Part shown: in pieces, positions 33,446 through 42,285 of the stretch
Position numbering within the stretch: the stretch's first letter is position 1
How the letters are laid out: each line of letters starts with the position of its first letter
Source of the DNA: Paraburkholderia sp. BCC1884
GTDB taxonomy: Bacteria > Pseudomonadota > Gammaproteobacteria > Burkholderiales > Burkholderiaceae
DNA length: 64,000 nt
Assembly: GCF_900996225.1 (NCBI RefSeq)
Contig: NZ_CAAJGL010000090.1
Span: 1 to 64,000 of the forward strand
Direction of reading: 5' to 3'
The notes under the pieces: generated by a model
What the model saw: only the letters and a program-made list of their open reading frames with translations
Told to the model about the DNA's origin: nothing
The model's database searches: none
Made by a program: the position numbers and the translations under genes

Positions 33446-34378
33446 TTGAAATCCGATACTCACCAACACCTGCGCGCCAATCTGCTGATGCTGATCGCCG
33501 CGATCATCTGGGGCTCCGCATTCGTCGCCCAGCGCCTGAGTCTCGACAGCATCGGCCCATTTCTCTTCACCGGACTGCGCTTCCTGCTCGGCGCGCTGGT
33601 CGTGCTGACCATGATCGTCTGCGTGCGCCGCGCCGCGCTGGGCGAACTGTCGAACCTCGAACCCGGCGGCGTTCGTGAGCTGGTCGGCGCGGGCGTCATG
33701 CTCGGACTAGTGCTGTCGGTGTCGATCTCGTTGCAGCAGATCGGCTTGCAGTACACGAAAATCGCCAACGCCGGATTTATCAGTTCGCTCTACGTGGTGA
33801 TCGTGCCATTGCTCGGCGTGCTGTTTCGGCATCGAACGGGTATCGGCACGTGGCTTGGTGCGACGCTCGCGGCCATCGGCATGTACTTTCTGAGCGTCAA
33901 CGAGCACTTTTCGATGCTGTACGGCGACTGGTATCAGCTTGCCGGCGCACTCGCGATTTCCGTACAGATGATGCTGGTCGGCCGCTTCGCTTTGCGTCAC
34001 GACACCCTCATGCTCGCGCTCATCCAGTTCGTGACGTGCGGGATGGTCTGTCTTCTGATCGGGCTCGTTATCGAGCCGGTGAGCCTCTCCGTGCTCAAAC
34101 GAGCCGCGCCGACGATTCTGTATGGCGGAGCGCTCTCGGTAGGCGTCGCCTATACGATTCAGGTAGTCGCGCAGAAGCATGCGGCACCCTCTCATGCTGC
34201 GGTCATCTTCAGTATGGAAGGCGTGTTCGCCGCGTTAGCCGGCTGGCTCGTACTCGGCGAAACGCTGACAGCGCGGGCGTTGTGCGGATGCGCGCTGATG
34301 CTGGCGGGGCTGATCGTCTGTCAGGTAATGCCGGCGTGGCAGCGCGGACGCGCTCGCCGGCCACAGGCATCGTCGTAA
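33446..34378 (+). CDS. EamA/DMT-superfamily transporter
   Basis: 310 residues if the TTG at 33446 is the start, with ten hydrophobic segments in two EamA repeats (about 12-140 and 150-290). Helix 1 LIAAIIWGSAFVAQR and the repeat-2 VIFSMEGVFAALAGWLVLGE carry the family glutamate and glycine pattern. Members export amino acids or other metabolites. The start is uncertain: upstream sequence looks non-coding, the TTG gives a normal pre-helix tail, and the next Met (in LLMLIAAIIW) would clip helix 1. Divergent from the IclR-type regulator. Confidence 0.8.
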   Translation: MKSDTHQHLRANLLMLIAAIIWGSAFVAQRLSLDSIGPFLFTGLRFLLGALVVLTMIVCVRRAALGELSNLEPGGVRELVGAGVMLGLVLSVSISLQQIGLQYTKIANAGFISSLYVVIVPLLGVLFRHRTGIGTWLGATLAAIGMYFLSVNEHFSMLYGDWYQLAGALAISVQMMLVGRFALRHDTLMLALIQFVTCGMVCLLIGLVIEPVSLSVLKRAAPTILYGGALSVGVAYTIQVVAQKHAAPSHAAVIFSMEGVFAALAGWLVLGETLTARALCGCALMLAGLIVCQVMPAWQRGRARRPQASS

Positions 34379-34394
34379 CAAAAGCCGGTCGGCT

Positions 34395-34646
34395 CTAAGC
34401 GGCGCGCGGATGCGCGAAGAAACTCGGGGTATCGGCGGTCGGCGGAAAAACGCACCAGCAGCCGTCGTCGTGGCGGAAGAAGAACAGACCGCGCGGGCCC
34501 GATTCGAACGACGTTTCGACGCGCACATAACGCCGCCCGCCGATACGCGTGCGGCTGAATTCAGTCACGTGAATTTGCGCGGACGACTCCGGCGCGAGCC
34601 ATTTCTCAACCAGAAAACGCAGCGACTGTTCGCTCGCGGCTCTCAT
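34395..34646 (-). CDS. Small conserved protein, function unknown
   Basis: 83 residues, not recognised. No signal peptide. The sequence alternates charged and aromatic residues (GGRRYVRVETSFESG, GLFFFRHDDGCWCVFPP), suggesting a compact beta-rich fold. A CAGGAGTG ribosome binding site precedes the start. The start codon overlaps the stop of the upstream small gene by four bases (ATGA), implying coupled translation. Confidence 0.65.
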   Translation of the reverse strand: MRAASEQSLRFLVEKWLAPESSAQIHVTEFSRTRIGGRRYVRVETSFESGPRGLFFFRHDDGCWCVFPPTADTPSFFAHPRAA

Positions 34647-34849
34647 GATCCACTCCTGGCCGGCTTGTCCTGATGGGTTTCGCGGGTAGCTTCCGTGCTG
34701 TCTTCGCCGTCTGCGGCGTCGGTGTCATGTTCACCGCTGGCGAGGATGATCGCCCGGTTGGTGGCTGCCGCGCGTAGCGTAGTGCAATGCGTGGCATGGC
34801 GAATATCCGAAAGAAGACGGACTAGCTGTCGTGCTGTTCTGCGTTTCAT
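34643..34849 (-). CDS. Small basic/acidic two-part protein, function unknown
   Basis: 68 residues, not recognised. A basic N-terminal helix (KRRTARQLVRLLSDIRHATH) is followed by an acidic, threonine-rich tail. Its stop overlaps the start of the next gene (ATGA), which is the best evidence that it is translated. The ribosome binding site is only a G-rich run. An earlier in-frame start exists but adds unconvincing sequence. Confidence 0.45.
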   Translation of the reverse strand: MKRRTARQLVRLLSDIRHATHCTTLRAAATNRAIILASGEHDTDAADGEDSTEATRETHQDKPARSGS

Positions 34850-35383
34850 TCCACACCCCCGCACTGCACCAAGAACTTCAGAAAACACTTTAACTCTATG
34901 CCTGGATCGGGCGTTGCCGAAATGGTTTTGACTAAATAGCAACAGTTGCGCTTGCAAAAACAGAGACGCAATCTTTGTACCGCCCGTTTCGAATGTGCGC
35001 GTCTGACGCAGGGGCGTATGTACGCTGGCGAGCGCTTGGTCTGAGTCGTAGCGCGTGCCCGAAAAAGTGCCATGCGAGCAGAGTTATCCACAATGCCCTA
35101 TGAATAACTTCGGGATAGCGCATGGGACAGCCTGTGCGCGGAATCTTGATAACCCGGGCCTGAGAACCAGGCCCGGCAGAGTTATCCCGCTTCTGTAGTT
35201 TTTCTACAGGCTTGTTCCGCAGGGTTATGGAATCTGCATCGCCTTGATGCGACGCGATTTTTGCCAGTTATCCACAGAAGGGGTTAACCCTTGTTAACTA
35301 TTACTACATATATATACGTATGAAGTAAAAGACATAGGATAAGTGGCGCATCGTGCCAAGATCAAAGGCTGACCAGCGCCCGA
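34850..35383. other. Long intergenic region with two DnaA boxes and an A/T-rich tract
   Basis: 534 bases without a credible gene. Two perfect TTATCCACA boxes occur at 35084-35092 and 35268-35276. The second is followed by the palindrome GGGTTAACCC (35281-35290) and an A/T-rich tract (35291-35340). A hairpin CCGGGCCT/AGGCCCGG lies at 35154-35176, and CTGTAG/CTACAG near 35193-35209. No replication gene is nearby. Confidence 0.55.
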
Positions 35384-36079
35384 TCACGGCGCAACGAGGC
35401 TCACGTCGCTCGCGGGTTGCACCGCGGCGGCTTTGTCGATCGCGTCGGGCATGTCGGGAAGTGGCGCGGGTCTCGCGGCTTCGACCGGCACAGGCAGCAG
35501 GCGCGTCTCGATGCGGTTGTTCACCACCGGCTGCGTACGCACCACCGTTTGCAGATAGTGATCGACGAGGCCGAAGAAGCGGTCGTAGAACTTGCCCGAC
35601 GGAATCGTCTCGCTGGAAATCTTCACCATCGCGTCGCTGTTCGAGCGAATCGGCAGCGACAGCGATCCGAGCACGCTCAACCCGACGCTCGCCGATGTAT
35701 CGCTTTTCTTCAGCGCGAAGCCGTTCTGCACTGCGTTGACGTAGACGATGCTCGTGTCGCTCGCCTCTTCGCCCGGCGTACACACCACATGAAACTCGAC
35801 CACGACGTGCGTATCGCCGGTCGGCTGGAAGTTCTTGATGCCGTCGACGGTGTCGATACGCGTCATCGTCGTCAGATAGCCCTGGCTGAGCAACGCGCGA
35901 CGCGCGGCCTCACAGGAATCCGTGGTGCTCGAGTTGAAATTGCGTGCGTAGGGGCTCGCGCCGGTTTCGAACAGCTCCTGCTGGAATTTTGGCTGTGGCG
36001 AACTGCTGCAGGCGGCAAGCGCCAGCAAGCCGAGCAGTGAGGCGGCGGTGGTCTTGGAGAACGAGGTCGACATGGTCAA
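35384..36079 (-). CDS. DUF2242 lipoprotein
   Basis: 231 residues. The signal peptide ends in the lipobox LAAC (Cys about 24), so it is probably a membrane-anchored lipoprotein. The body (about 35-180) matches DUF2242: SSTTDSCEAARRALLSQGYL, VVVEFHVVC, DRFFGLVDHYL. The function of the family is unknown. The C-terminal 45 residues are proline/alanine rich. A second in-frame Met two codons later could be the start. Confidence 0.78.
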   Translation of the reverse strand: MTMSTSFSKTTAASLLGLLALAACSSSPQPKFQQELFETGASPYARNFNSSTTDSCEAARRALLSQGYLTTMTRIDTVDGIKNFQPTGDTHVVVEFHVVCTPGEEASDTSIVYVNAVQNGFALKKSDTSASVGLSVLGSLSLPIRSNSDAMVKISSETIPSGKFYDRFFGLVDHYLQTVVRTQPVVNNRIETRLLPVPVEAARPAPLPDMPDAIDKAAAVQPASDVSLVAP

Positions 36080-36253
36080 TCGGAAGGGAGCGCTCTATTG
36101 AGCGCGAATGGGAATGCATTGTAGAGGGGTTGCCGCGCGTGCGTAAAAAGCGCGCAGCAGACGTCATCGGATCACGCCAGGCAGCGTGACGTGCGATGAC
36201 TGCGGCCACCCTTGCCGCTGCAAATCAAGGAAATCATGAGAAGGAGCGAAAGC

Positions 36254-36883
36254 TCAGTGCGACGCGCTCGAAGGTGCGGCCCCACCGCTCGCGGCGACGC
36301 CTTTCACGGCAGGTAGCGTGAATGCGTCGATCCAGTCGTCGGGCGCAGCGCAGCCGCCGGAAACGCCCGCTTCACACTTCGCATTCGAGTTCTGAACGGT
36401 GTCTTGCGGCGTGGCGATGTCGGCGAAGTCTCCCGCCTTCAGACTCACTTTCTGGGCATACGCCTGCGAGCCGCCGTAGCTTTTCAGCGCCGCGTTCAGA
36501 TCGCCATTTGCCGAGCGCATGTAGCCGTAGAGAATGGCCGAGCCCACTTCGATATTGGCCGTCGGCTCGGTGAGATCCTTGACATTCCTCAACAGCCCAC
36601 GATGCGCGCCCGGCACGACCTGCATCAGCCCGGTCGCGCCATTGGCGCCCTTGGCCTTTTCCTTGAAGCGCGATTCGATCGAGATGATTGCCAGCAGAAG
36701 CGCCGGCGGCAGCGAATATTTCGACGCGGCGGCCTGCACCGCATCGGAAATCTTCTGAGCCTTTTCCTTTGCCAGACCGAATTTTTGCGTGAGATACGCG
36801 GACATGCGGTCGGTGTTTTCGTCAGCCGTTGCGGTTTGCATCAGGCCGAGCGACAGCACGATCAGGCAAAGTAACCGGCTCAT
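36254..36883 (-). CDS. Lytic transglycosylase with SLT domain
   Basis: 209 residues with a signal peptide (about 1-20, ending TATA). The SLT domain (about 45-160) shows the catalytic Glu in LLAIISIESRFKEKA, then GATGLMQVVPGAHRG and a final YGGSQAYAQK segment. It would cleave peptidoglycan between MurNAc and GlcNAc in the periplasm. It is a small enzyme without other domains. No secretion-system genes are adjacent. Confidence 0.87.
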   Translation of the reverse strand: MSRLLCLIVLSLGLMQTATADENTDRMSAYLTQKFGLAKEKAQKISDAVQAAASKYSLPPALLLAIISIESRFKEKAKGANGATGLMQVVPGAHRGLLRNVKDLTEPTANIEVGSAILYGYMRSANGDLNAALKSYGGSQAYAQKVSLKAGDFADIATPQDTVQNSNAKCEAGVSGGCAAPDDWIDAFTLPAVKGVAASGGAAPSSASH

Positions 36884-36995
36884 AACGGAGGACGGGAAGA
36901 AAGGGAATTCACCATTATAGCTCTGCCCCTAATAGACTTCCCGTCGTTCCCAATTTCGTCCTATTAATGCCCGAGGATGGCGCCTGGAGCGGCCT

Positions 36996-38282
36996 TCACT
37001 TCGCCTGTGCCGGCTTCAGTACGTAGCCGTCGTTGAGCGTGGTGAGAAAAGCGGCGACGTCGTCGATATCCTGTTCGGACCACACGGGACGCTCGCCTTT
37101 TTTGCGCGTCAGCGGCTCATCGGTCGTGTCGACGTTCGCACGCAAAGCGAGCGGTAAATCATTGAATTTGTCGACCTTGCCGTGCGCGTCTTTCGGATAC
37201 CACTTCGCCGGGTTCGTATCGCGTTGCACGTAGAAGCGCAAAGCGTCCTTCAGCGTATGAAAACGGCCATTGTGGAAGAACACCTGACGCGTCGCCGTAT
37301 TGCGCAGCGACACCGACTTGAAGAGACCACAGTTGGCTTTGTCCGCCGATTGATCCTTGCGCAGCGGCCCGCACAAACCCATATCGAAGTACTTCGGATC
37401 GGCGTTAGCTCTTAGCTCCGGATTGCGCGGCACGCCGAGTGCCTGGAAATTGAAGTCGGTGAACAGTGGGTGCGAGCCGTCGACACCCTTCTGGTCGATG
37501 TGACAGGAGGCGCAATTGCCCGCAGCTGGATTGTCGAACAGCTTTTTGCCTCTGGATTCCTGATCGGTTAGTTGCAATTTGCCGTCGAGGTAATAATCGA
37601 ACTTGCTGTCGTAGGGATGAAAACTCGGGTCTTCGAGTTCAAAGCGCTCGATCGCATACATCGCTTGCGTGAATGCTTTCGACGGGTCGGCGAAAATGTT
37701 CTGGCCGAACACTTCCTTGAAGCGGCCCGCGTACGGCGCATGCTCCAGCTTGCCCAGCACCGCCGCCGGATCTTTGTTGGCCATCTCGTCGGGATTGAAC
37801 AACGGGAAGCTCGCCTGATCGTGCAGGCGATTGAAACGTCCATCCCAGCCGAAGCCGCCCACCGGCGCGTTGTCGGTTTCGCTCAACCGTTCGGACAGAC
37901 TCGCCGCTTGCGCGTGGCTCCACATCGGCGTGCGGTTGAGCACGTAGCGCAGGCTCGGCACGGCGCGCGTGCCCTGGTGCCGCATATCGGGGCCGCCGAG
38001 CTGCGCAGCCAGCCCGTTGGGCGGCCCGTAAGCATGCGACGGACTGTGACAACTCGCGCACGACATCTTGCCGGAGGCCGACAACGAGGCGTCGAAGAAC
38101 ATCAGCTTGCCGAGCGCGGCTGCGTCGCTAAAAACGGGTGCCGCGGCGGCCGGCACCGAGTTCTGCGGCGCTACGCCAGCCGCCCCTGCCGCGCCAGGCA
38201 GCAGGGCGACGCCAACGAGCGCCGCGACTGCCGCCCGTCGGACGACCACGAGCGAATTGAATCGCGTTGCAGAAAACAGCAT
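36996..38282 (-). CDS. Di-haem cytochrome c peroxidase (CcpA/MauG superfamily)
   Basis: 428 residues. The signal peptide ends near AGAAG. Two c-type haem motifs are present: CASCHSP (about 90) and CASCHIDQ (about 260), each CxxCH. The segment LGKLMFFDASLSASGKMSCA is typical of bacterial di-haem peroxidases. These periplasmic enzymes reduce hydrogen peroxide or oxidise protein or small substrates. Start 38282 lies eight bases after the stop of the upstream phosphoesterase gene, so the two are probably cotranscribed. Confidence 0.88.
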   Translation of the reverse strand: MLFSATRFNSLVVVRRAAVAALVGVALLPGAAGAAGVAPQNSVPAAAAPVFSDAAALGKLMFFDASLSASGKMSCASCHSPSHAYGPPNGLAAQLGGPDMRHQGTRAVPSLRYVLNRTPMWSHAQAASLSERLSETDNAPVGGFGWDGRFNRLHDQASFPLFNPDEMANKDPAAVLGKLEHAPYAGRFKEVFGQNIFADPSKAFTQAMYAIERFELEDPSFHPYDSKFDYYLDGKLQLTDQESRGKKLFDNPAAGNCASCHIDQKGVDGSHPLFTDFNFQALGVPRNPELRANADPKYFDMGLCGPLRKDQSADKANCGLFKSVSLRNTATRQVFFHNGRFHTLKDALRFYVQRDTNPAKWYPKDAHGKVDKFNDLPLALRANVDTTDEPLTRKKGERPVWSEQDIDDVAAFLTTLNDGYVLKPAQAK

Positions 38283-38290
38283 CGAGTCGC

Positions 38291-39520
38291 TTACAGGTTC
38301 GTGAAAATATCGCCACCGAAGCCGACCAGACCGGCTTGCCCCGCATAACCGAGGTGATCCAGCTGGAAGATGTCTTCGATACTCTTGAGCATCGAGTAGT
38401 GGTTGTACTGCACCGTCGACACCGTGCCCGGCTTGATGAACTTCGAGATCATCACCGCGCCGGTCTGGTCGCCGCCGTAGCTTTGCTTGGTCAGGCTGAT
38501 CGTTGCGCCCTGATACGTCAGCGTCGACGTCTGCGGGAACGACGGCAGGTTCGGGCCCGGCTGCTGGCTGCAGCAGGTCGAGCCGGAGAAGATCAGATTC
38601 GTGACCGCGCCGGTCTGCGTGACCGTCGCATAACTGCTTTCGTCGAAGTTGATGATCAGCAGACCGTCCTGCTGGAACGCCGGCGAAGCGGTGATAATCG
38701 GCACCCACTTCTGCAGGAAGGTGTTCGCGCTCGTCAGGCCGCCCGGCTGGCCGTTGACGCACGGGGAATCATGGCCGTCGTCGCACAGGCTCGGCGTGAT
38801 CATATTGAAGTTGGCGGTGGTCGAGACCGATTGCAGATCCGTCGCCAGCTTGTTCAGATTGACGACGTTCTGTCCGCAGTCCGCCGAATCGATGATCGAG
38901 TGGAAGTACATGAACGGGTTGTGACGCGTCGCGTACTGATCGCCCAGCGGCACGGCCGCGCTCGGCGCTTGCGCAACCTGCGTCAGATCGGTGGTGTTGA
39001 GCGTCGGATGACCGCAGGTGGCCGCTTCGCGCGCCGGGTCGTTGCCCATGTCGCCTTCGTAGCCCTTCCACGTGTAGCCCGCTGCCTTTAACTGGTCAGG
39101 CAGCGTCTTGATGCTGGCGGGATACACGCAGCCCGAACCGATCGCCTGGCCGTCCGACGTCGTACCCGTGAGCTTGTAGTCCTCGTAGGTGACGCAGTCG
39201 TTATCCGTTTCCGGCGTCGGCGCCTGACCGCTGATCATCGAGATGTAGTTGTCGAGGCTCACGTGCCCCGTGCCGTAGTACTGCTGCACCATTGCACCCT
39301 GCGCGGCGAGCGTCTGCGACAGATACGGCGCCTTGCTGTTCGCGCCGAAGGTGGTCGCGTAATTTTCGTTTTCGAGCGTGATCACGAAGACGTGCCGGAT
39401 CTGTTGCTGTCCGGTCACCTTCAGCGAGGAAGACGACGAGCCGCACGCCGCGACGATCAAACCGATGAGCGTCGCGCATACGACCGCGAGGAATGCACGC
39501 AACCCGCTGCGTTGTGACAT
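38291..39520 (-). CDS. Lipoprotein phosphoesterase (AcpA/phospholipase C superfamily)
   Basis: 409 residues. The signal peptide ends in VAAC (lipobox, Cys about 26) and a serine-rich linker follows. The phosphoesterase family segments are HVFVITLENENYATTF (metal-binding Glu-Asn), TGHVSLDNYISMISGQAP, LLIINFDESSY and the C-terminal NHYSMLKSIEDIFQLDHLG. Members hydrolyse phosphomonoesters or phospholipids outside the cytoplasm. It is followed after eight bases by the di-haem peroxidase gene. Confidence 0.87.
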   Translation of the reverse strand: MSQRSGLRAFLAVVCATLIGLIVAACGSSSSSLKVTGQQQIRHVFVITLENENYATTFGANSKAPYLSQTLAAQGAMVQQYYGTGHVSLDNYISMISGQAPTPETDNDCVTYEDYKLTGTTSDGQAIGSGCVYPASIKTLPDQLKAAGYTWKGYEGDMGNDPAREAATCGHPTLNTTDLTQVAQAPSAAVPLGDQYATRHNPFMYFHSIIDSADCGQNVVNLNKLATDLQSVSTTANFNMITPSLCDDGHDSPCVNGQPGGLTSANTFLQKWVPIITASPAFQQDGLLIINFDESSYATVTQTGAVTNLIFSGSTCCSQQPGPNLPSFPQTSTLTYQGATISLTKQSYGGDQTGAVMISKFIKPGTVSTVQYNHYSMLKSIEDIFQLDHLGYAGQAGLVGFGGDIFTNL

Positions 39521-39804
39521 GGTGTGCCCCTGAGTAATGGCGTTTTAGTGGGGGCAGAATTTAGGCGTCACGTATGACGATGGCGTGAATCGCACAACAA
39601 TACCGTCGCATATTCCATATACGGCACGGCGTATTGCAACAATCGCGAGAGTGCGCTCAGGACGGGCGGTTTGTCGCGCTGCCGCCCTGGTTCACCCTTA
39701 TTTGAGACAATGGGGCTCGCCGGCGAACGTTTTTCCGCGACAACCGGGTGTCGTCCTCGCCTAGCGCGCAGGTGCCGGCCCATTGAACACGAGATGCTTC
39801 AGGC

Positions 39805-40065
39805 ATGAGCAAGACCGCATTTATTCCCAGCGTTCCCGCCAGTTCGGAGGACGACTTCGCCGTCTCCGCTGCGTCGAAACTGGCGGGCTATCGCCGCTTT
39901 TTCGGCGTATTGAGGGTGGTGAGAACCACTGACGGCCGCGTGCTGTTTCCCTTCGACGGCGCGCCGGAACTCGGCCCCTACCCGACCAAACTGGAAGCGG
40001 TGGCGGCGGCACAGGTGTACGGTGAGCACATCGTCGCGAGCGATCTCGCGCATCCGGAGTTGTAG
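39805..40065 (+). CDS. Small conserved protein (DUF6723-like)
   Basis: 86 residues. No signal peptide or membrane segment. The pattern YRRFFGVLRVVRTTDGRVLF followed by GPYPTKLEAVAAAQVYGEHI resembles a small family seen across Burkholderia and, as I recall it, catalogued as DUF6723; the name is from memory. The function is unknown. No strong ribosome binding site is visible. Confidence 0.65.
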   Translation: MSKTAFIPSVPASSEDDFAVSAASKLAGYRRFFGVLRVVRTTDGRVLFPFDGAPELGPYPTKLEAVAAAQVYGEHIVASDLAHPEL

Positions 40066-40122
40066 GCGCGAACAGTCGCCGGTCTGGCGTCGGTCGCGCG
40101 CAGTGTTTTTCGGGAGCTACGA

Positions 40123-40743
40123 ATGACCTGTCTGCGCAAAATCGGCGCCTTTGCGGCTAACGCGGCGCGCACGTTGACGCTGGCCGCCGGGCTGATGGCC
40201 GTCGCCTCCTATCCCACCTTCGCGCAAGACGACGACGATCCCGAAGCGGGACAAAAAGCGCTCGAAAACGCCGAAGTCATTCACGCGCAGGTCCGCGTGG
40301 TGGCGATCGATGTCGCCACCAACAGTGTCACGATTCGCGGTCCGCGCGGCAATCTCGCCGACGTAGATGTCAATCCGGCCGTGGCCCATGTCGACCGATT
40401 GCACGTGGGCGACCGGCTGAACGTGGCGTATCAGCAGGCCCTGCTGATTCATATCGACAAGCTGGCGACCAAAGGCGTGCGCGAACGGATCGAGACGACC
40501 GTCGCGATTCCGGCATCGGCCGGGTATACGTCGTCGGCTCATCGCGTGCAGGTCGTGGCGACCGTGACGAAGATCGATCGCAAGCGCCGACTCGTCACGT
40601 TGCGCGGCCCGAAGCATCGGCAACTACTCCGTGCCGCGCACACGATTTCACTCGACGATCTGAACGTCGGCGACAGCGTGCGCGCCGAGTTTATCTCGGC
40701 GGCCGCCGTGGAACTGGTGCAGGAACCTCACTCGACGCGCTGA
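40123..40743 (+). CDS. Exported protein with two similar beta-rich repeats
   Basis: 206 residues, not assigned. The signal peptide is cleaved near TFAQ (about 36), then an acidic DDDDPEAG linker. Two copies of one motif follow: VRVVAIDVATNSVTIRGP ... LHVGDRLNVAY (about 56-108) and VQVVATVTKIDRKRRLVTLRGP ... LNVGDSVRAEF (about 137-190). The layout suggests a duplicated small barrel. The gene runs 16 bases into the end of the convergent DUF1254 gene. Confidence 0.7.
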   Translation: MTCLRKIGAFAANAARTLTLAAGLMAVASYPTFAQDDDDPEAGQKALENAEVIHAQVRVVAIDVATNSVTIRGPRGNLADVDVNPAVAHVDRLHVGDRLNVAYQQALLIHIDKLATKGVRERIETTVAIPASAGYTSSAHRVQVVATVTKIDRKRRLVTLRGPKHRQLLRAAHTISLDDLNVGDSVRAEFISAAAVELVQEPHSTR

Positions 40744-42179
40744 AAGCCGGGTGGCACCCAGTCGCCGTTCAGCGCATCGGCGCGCGGCGAGTAGACCCGC
40801 AGCGTGGGTCCCAATTGCCCCGCTGCCGGCGAAGGCAGCCAGTTCGATACCTTGTCCGCGCCGGGCGAGTCGTGCTGGACATACAGGTCGAGCGATCCGT
40901 CGGCATTGAATGCGAGCTTGTCGTGACTGCCGAGCGAAAAACGCTGCAGCGGGTTCGGCACCTGGAAGCCCTGATTGTCGTACATGGTCAATGACCAGAA
41001 CGCGTTGGCCGGCGGCAGTTTGTCCTTGTCGAAGTGCAGCACGTAGCGGTTCGCGCCGTCGAGCAAGGCACCGTCGCTGTCGCGGAATGCGGTCGGATAG
41101 ATCGCGTCGGCCGGCAGATTGGCGCCGAGCCCGCCGAGCGCGATCACCGCGCGCTGACGATACGACGTGCCATAGGTGCCGGTATCGTCGACCAGAATCG
41201 ACCAGCCGTTGACGTGCTGCCCGATCGTCTTGATGGACCGGATCATGCCTTCGCGAGCGTCCTTTGCACCGGCATCGATTGCATCGCGTGTGGCGCTGTC
41301 CAGTTGCGACGGGTCCCACCTCTTGCCGGGTTCGAAACCGAGCGCCCTGGCGCGGAACAGGATCGGGTAATCGTTGCCGTGCGCCGGGTAGCGCTGCATC
41401 AGCGCCGACAGTCGCGTCAGCATATCGATGCCGCTCAACCGGTTTGCCTGCACCAGCGGCGGCGTCTTCGTATCGACATTGGCATCGAACGGCGCCGCTT
41501 CAGGCGTCGTCGCGTCTTTGCCCCACTGGCTCAACGGAGTGAGCTTGAGACCGCTCTGAATCCGATGAACGTTTTCATAGTCGTCGACACCATTGGTTTG
41601 CGTGCGCCCCATCAGCCAGATCATCGAGGTCGGCGCGTCGATTCGCTGTACGCCTTCCGGCAAGGCGCCCTGCCAACCCGGCGGCACGTATGCATAGTCG
41701 CCGGTCTGGGTGCCCGTGGTGCGCGAGCCAACTGAAGCGAACACATCCGTCCACATATCCAGCGACGGCACGAGGTAGTAGCGTCCATGCGTATCGGGAA
41801 CGCTCAGGATCACCGGCCCGTGACTGAGATCGACCCACGCCAGCGAATACAGCGTGTCGAAGTTGAAGCGCACCACGTCTTTCGCCTCTGCCTTCGGATA
41901 GGTCCGGAAATGGGCGAATTGATTGACGGGCGCGCGCATCGGGACGGAATTCGCATCCGCGACGTGAGTGGCCTGCTTCATGGTGATGTCCATGAGCACG
42001 ATCGGATAGGCGTAGTAGTACAGGTCACGAGCCAGCGACTGGATCTCGGCCATCGACATGGCCGGCGCGGGATGCTGCGTCGCCAAAGGCGTCGCAGCGG
42101 TGGCGAACCCGGCGAACCCGGTTGCGATCGTGGCGGCCAGCAGGGTCCGGGTGAACAGTGATCGCGTCGATAATTTCAT
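40728..42179 (-). CDS. DUF1254/DUF1214 exported protein, copy 1
   Basis: 483 residues with a signal peptide (about 1-29, ending ATAA). The N-terminal DUF1254 domain shows LARDLYYYAYPIVLMDITMK and the C-terminal DUF1214 domain shows YVLHFDKDKLPPANAFWSLT, LDLYVQHDSPGADK and SNWLPSP. The family is widespread in envelopes of proteobacteria and has no settled function. It is divergent from a LysR regulator (106 bases between starts), the likely regulator. A second full copy (48123-49553) and a remnant (44587-44748) lie within 9 kb. Confidence 0.85.
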   Translation of the reverse strand: MKLSTRSLFTRTLLAATIATGFAGFATAATPLATQHPAPAMSMAEIQSLARDLYYYAYPIVLMDITMKQATHVADANSVPMRAPVNQFAHFRTYPKAEAKDVVRFNFDTLYSLAWVDLSHGPVILSVPDTHGRYYLVPSLDMWTDVFASVGSRTTGTQTGDYAYVPPGWQGALPEGVQRIDAPTSMIWLMGRTQTNGVDDYENVHRIQSGLKLTPLSQWGKDATTPEAAPFDANVDTKTPPLVQANRLSGIDMLTRLSALMQRYPAHGNDYPILFRARALGFEPGKRWDPSQLDSATRDAIDAGAKDAREGMIRSIKTIGQHVNGWSILVDDTGTYGTSYRQRAVIALGGLGANLPADAIYPTAFRDSDGALLDGANRYVLHFDKDKLPPANAFWSLTMYDNQGFQVPNPLQRFSLGSHDKLAFNADGSLDLYVQHDSPGADKVSNWLPSPAAGQLGPTLRVYSPRADALNGDWVPPGFQRVE

Positions 42180-42285
42180 GGTTTTCGGTAGCAGAGTTGA
42201 ACGGAGGCACGTCAGCGCGCCGCCAATTTCACGGTAAACTCCGCGATAATCCCAATGCATTATTCTCATCGCGAGCTTGCAAACC

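Noticed and set aside
35084..35340. A replication origin
   Set aside because: Only two DnaA boxes and no dnaA, parAB, rep or gidA-type genes nearby; kept as a possible DnaA-binding control region only.
39568..39783. 71-codon frame on the minus strand upstream of the phosphoesterase gene
   Set aside because: No ribosome binding site, Arg-rich composition; probably not translated.
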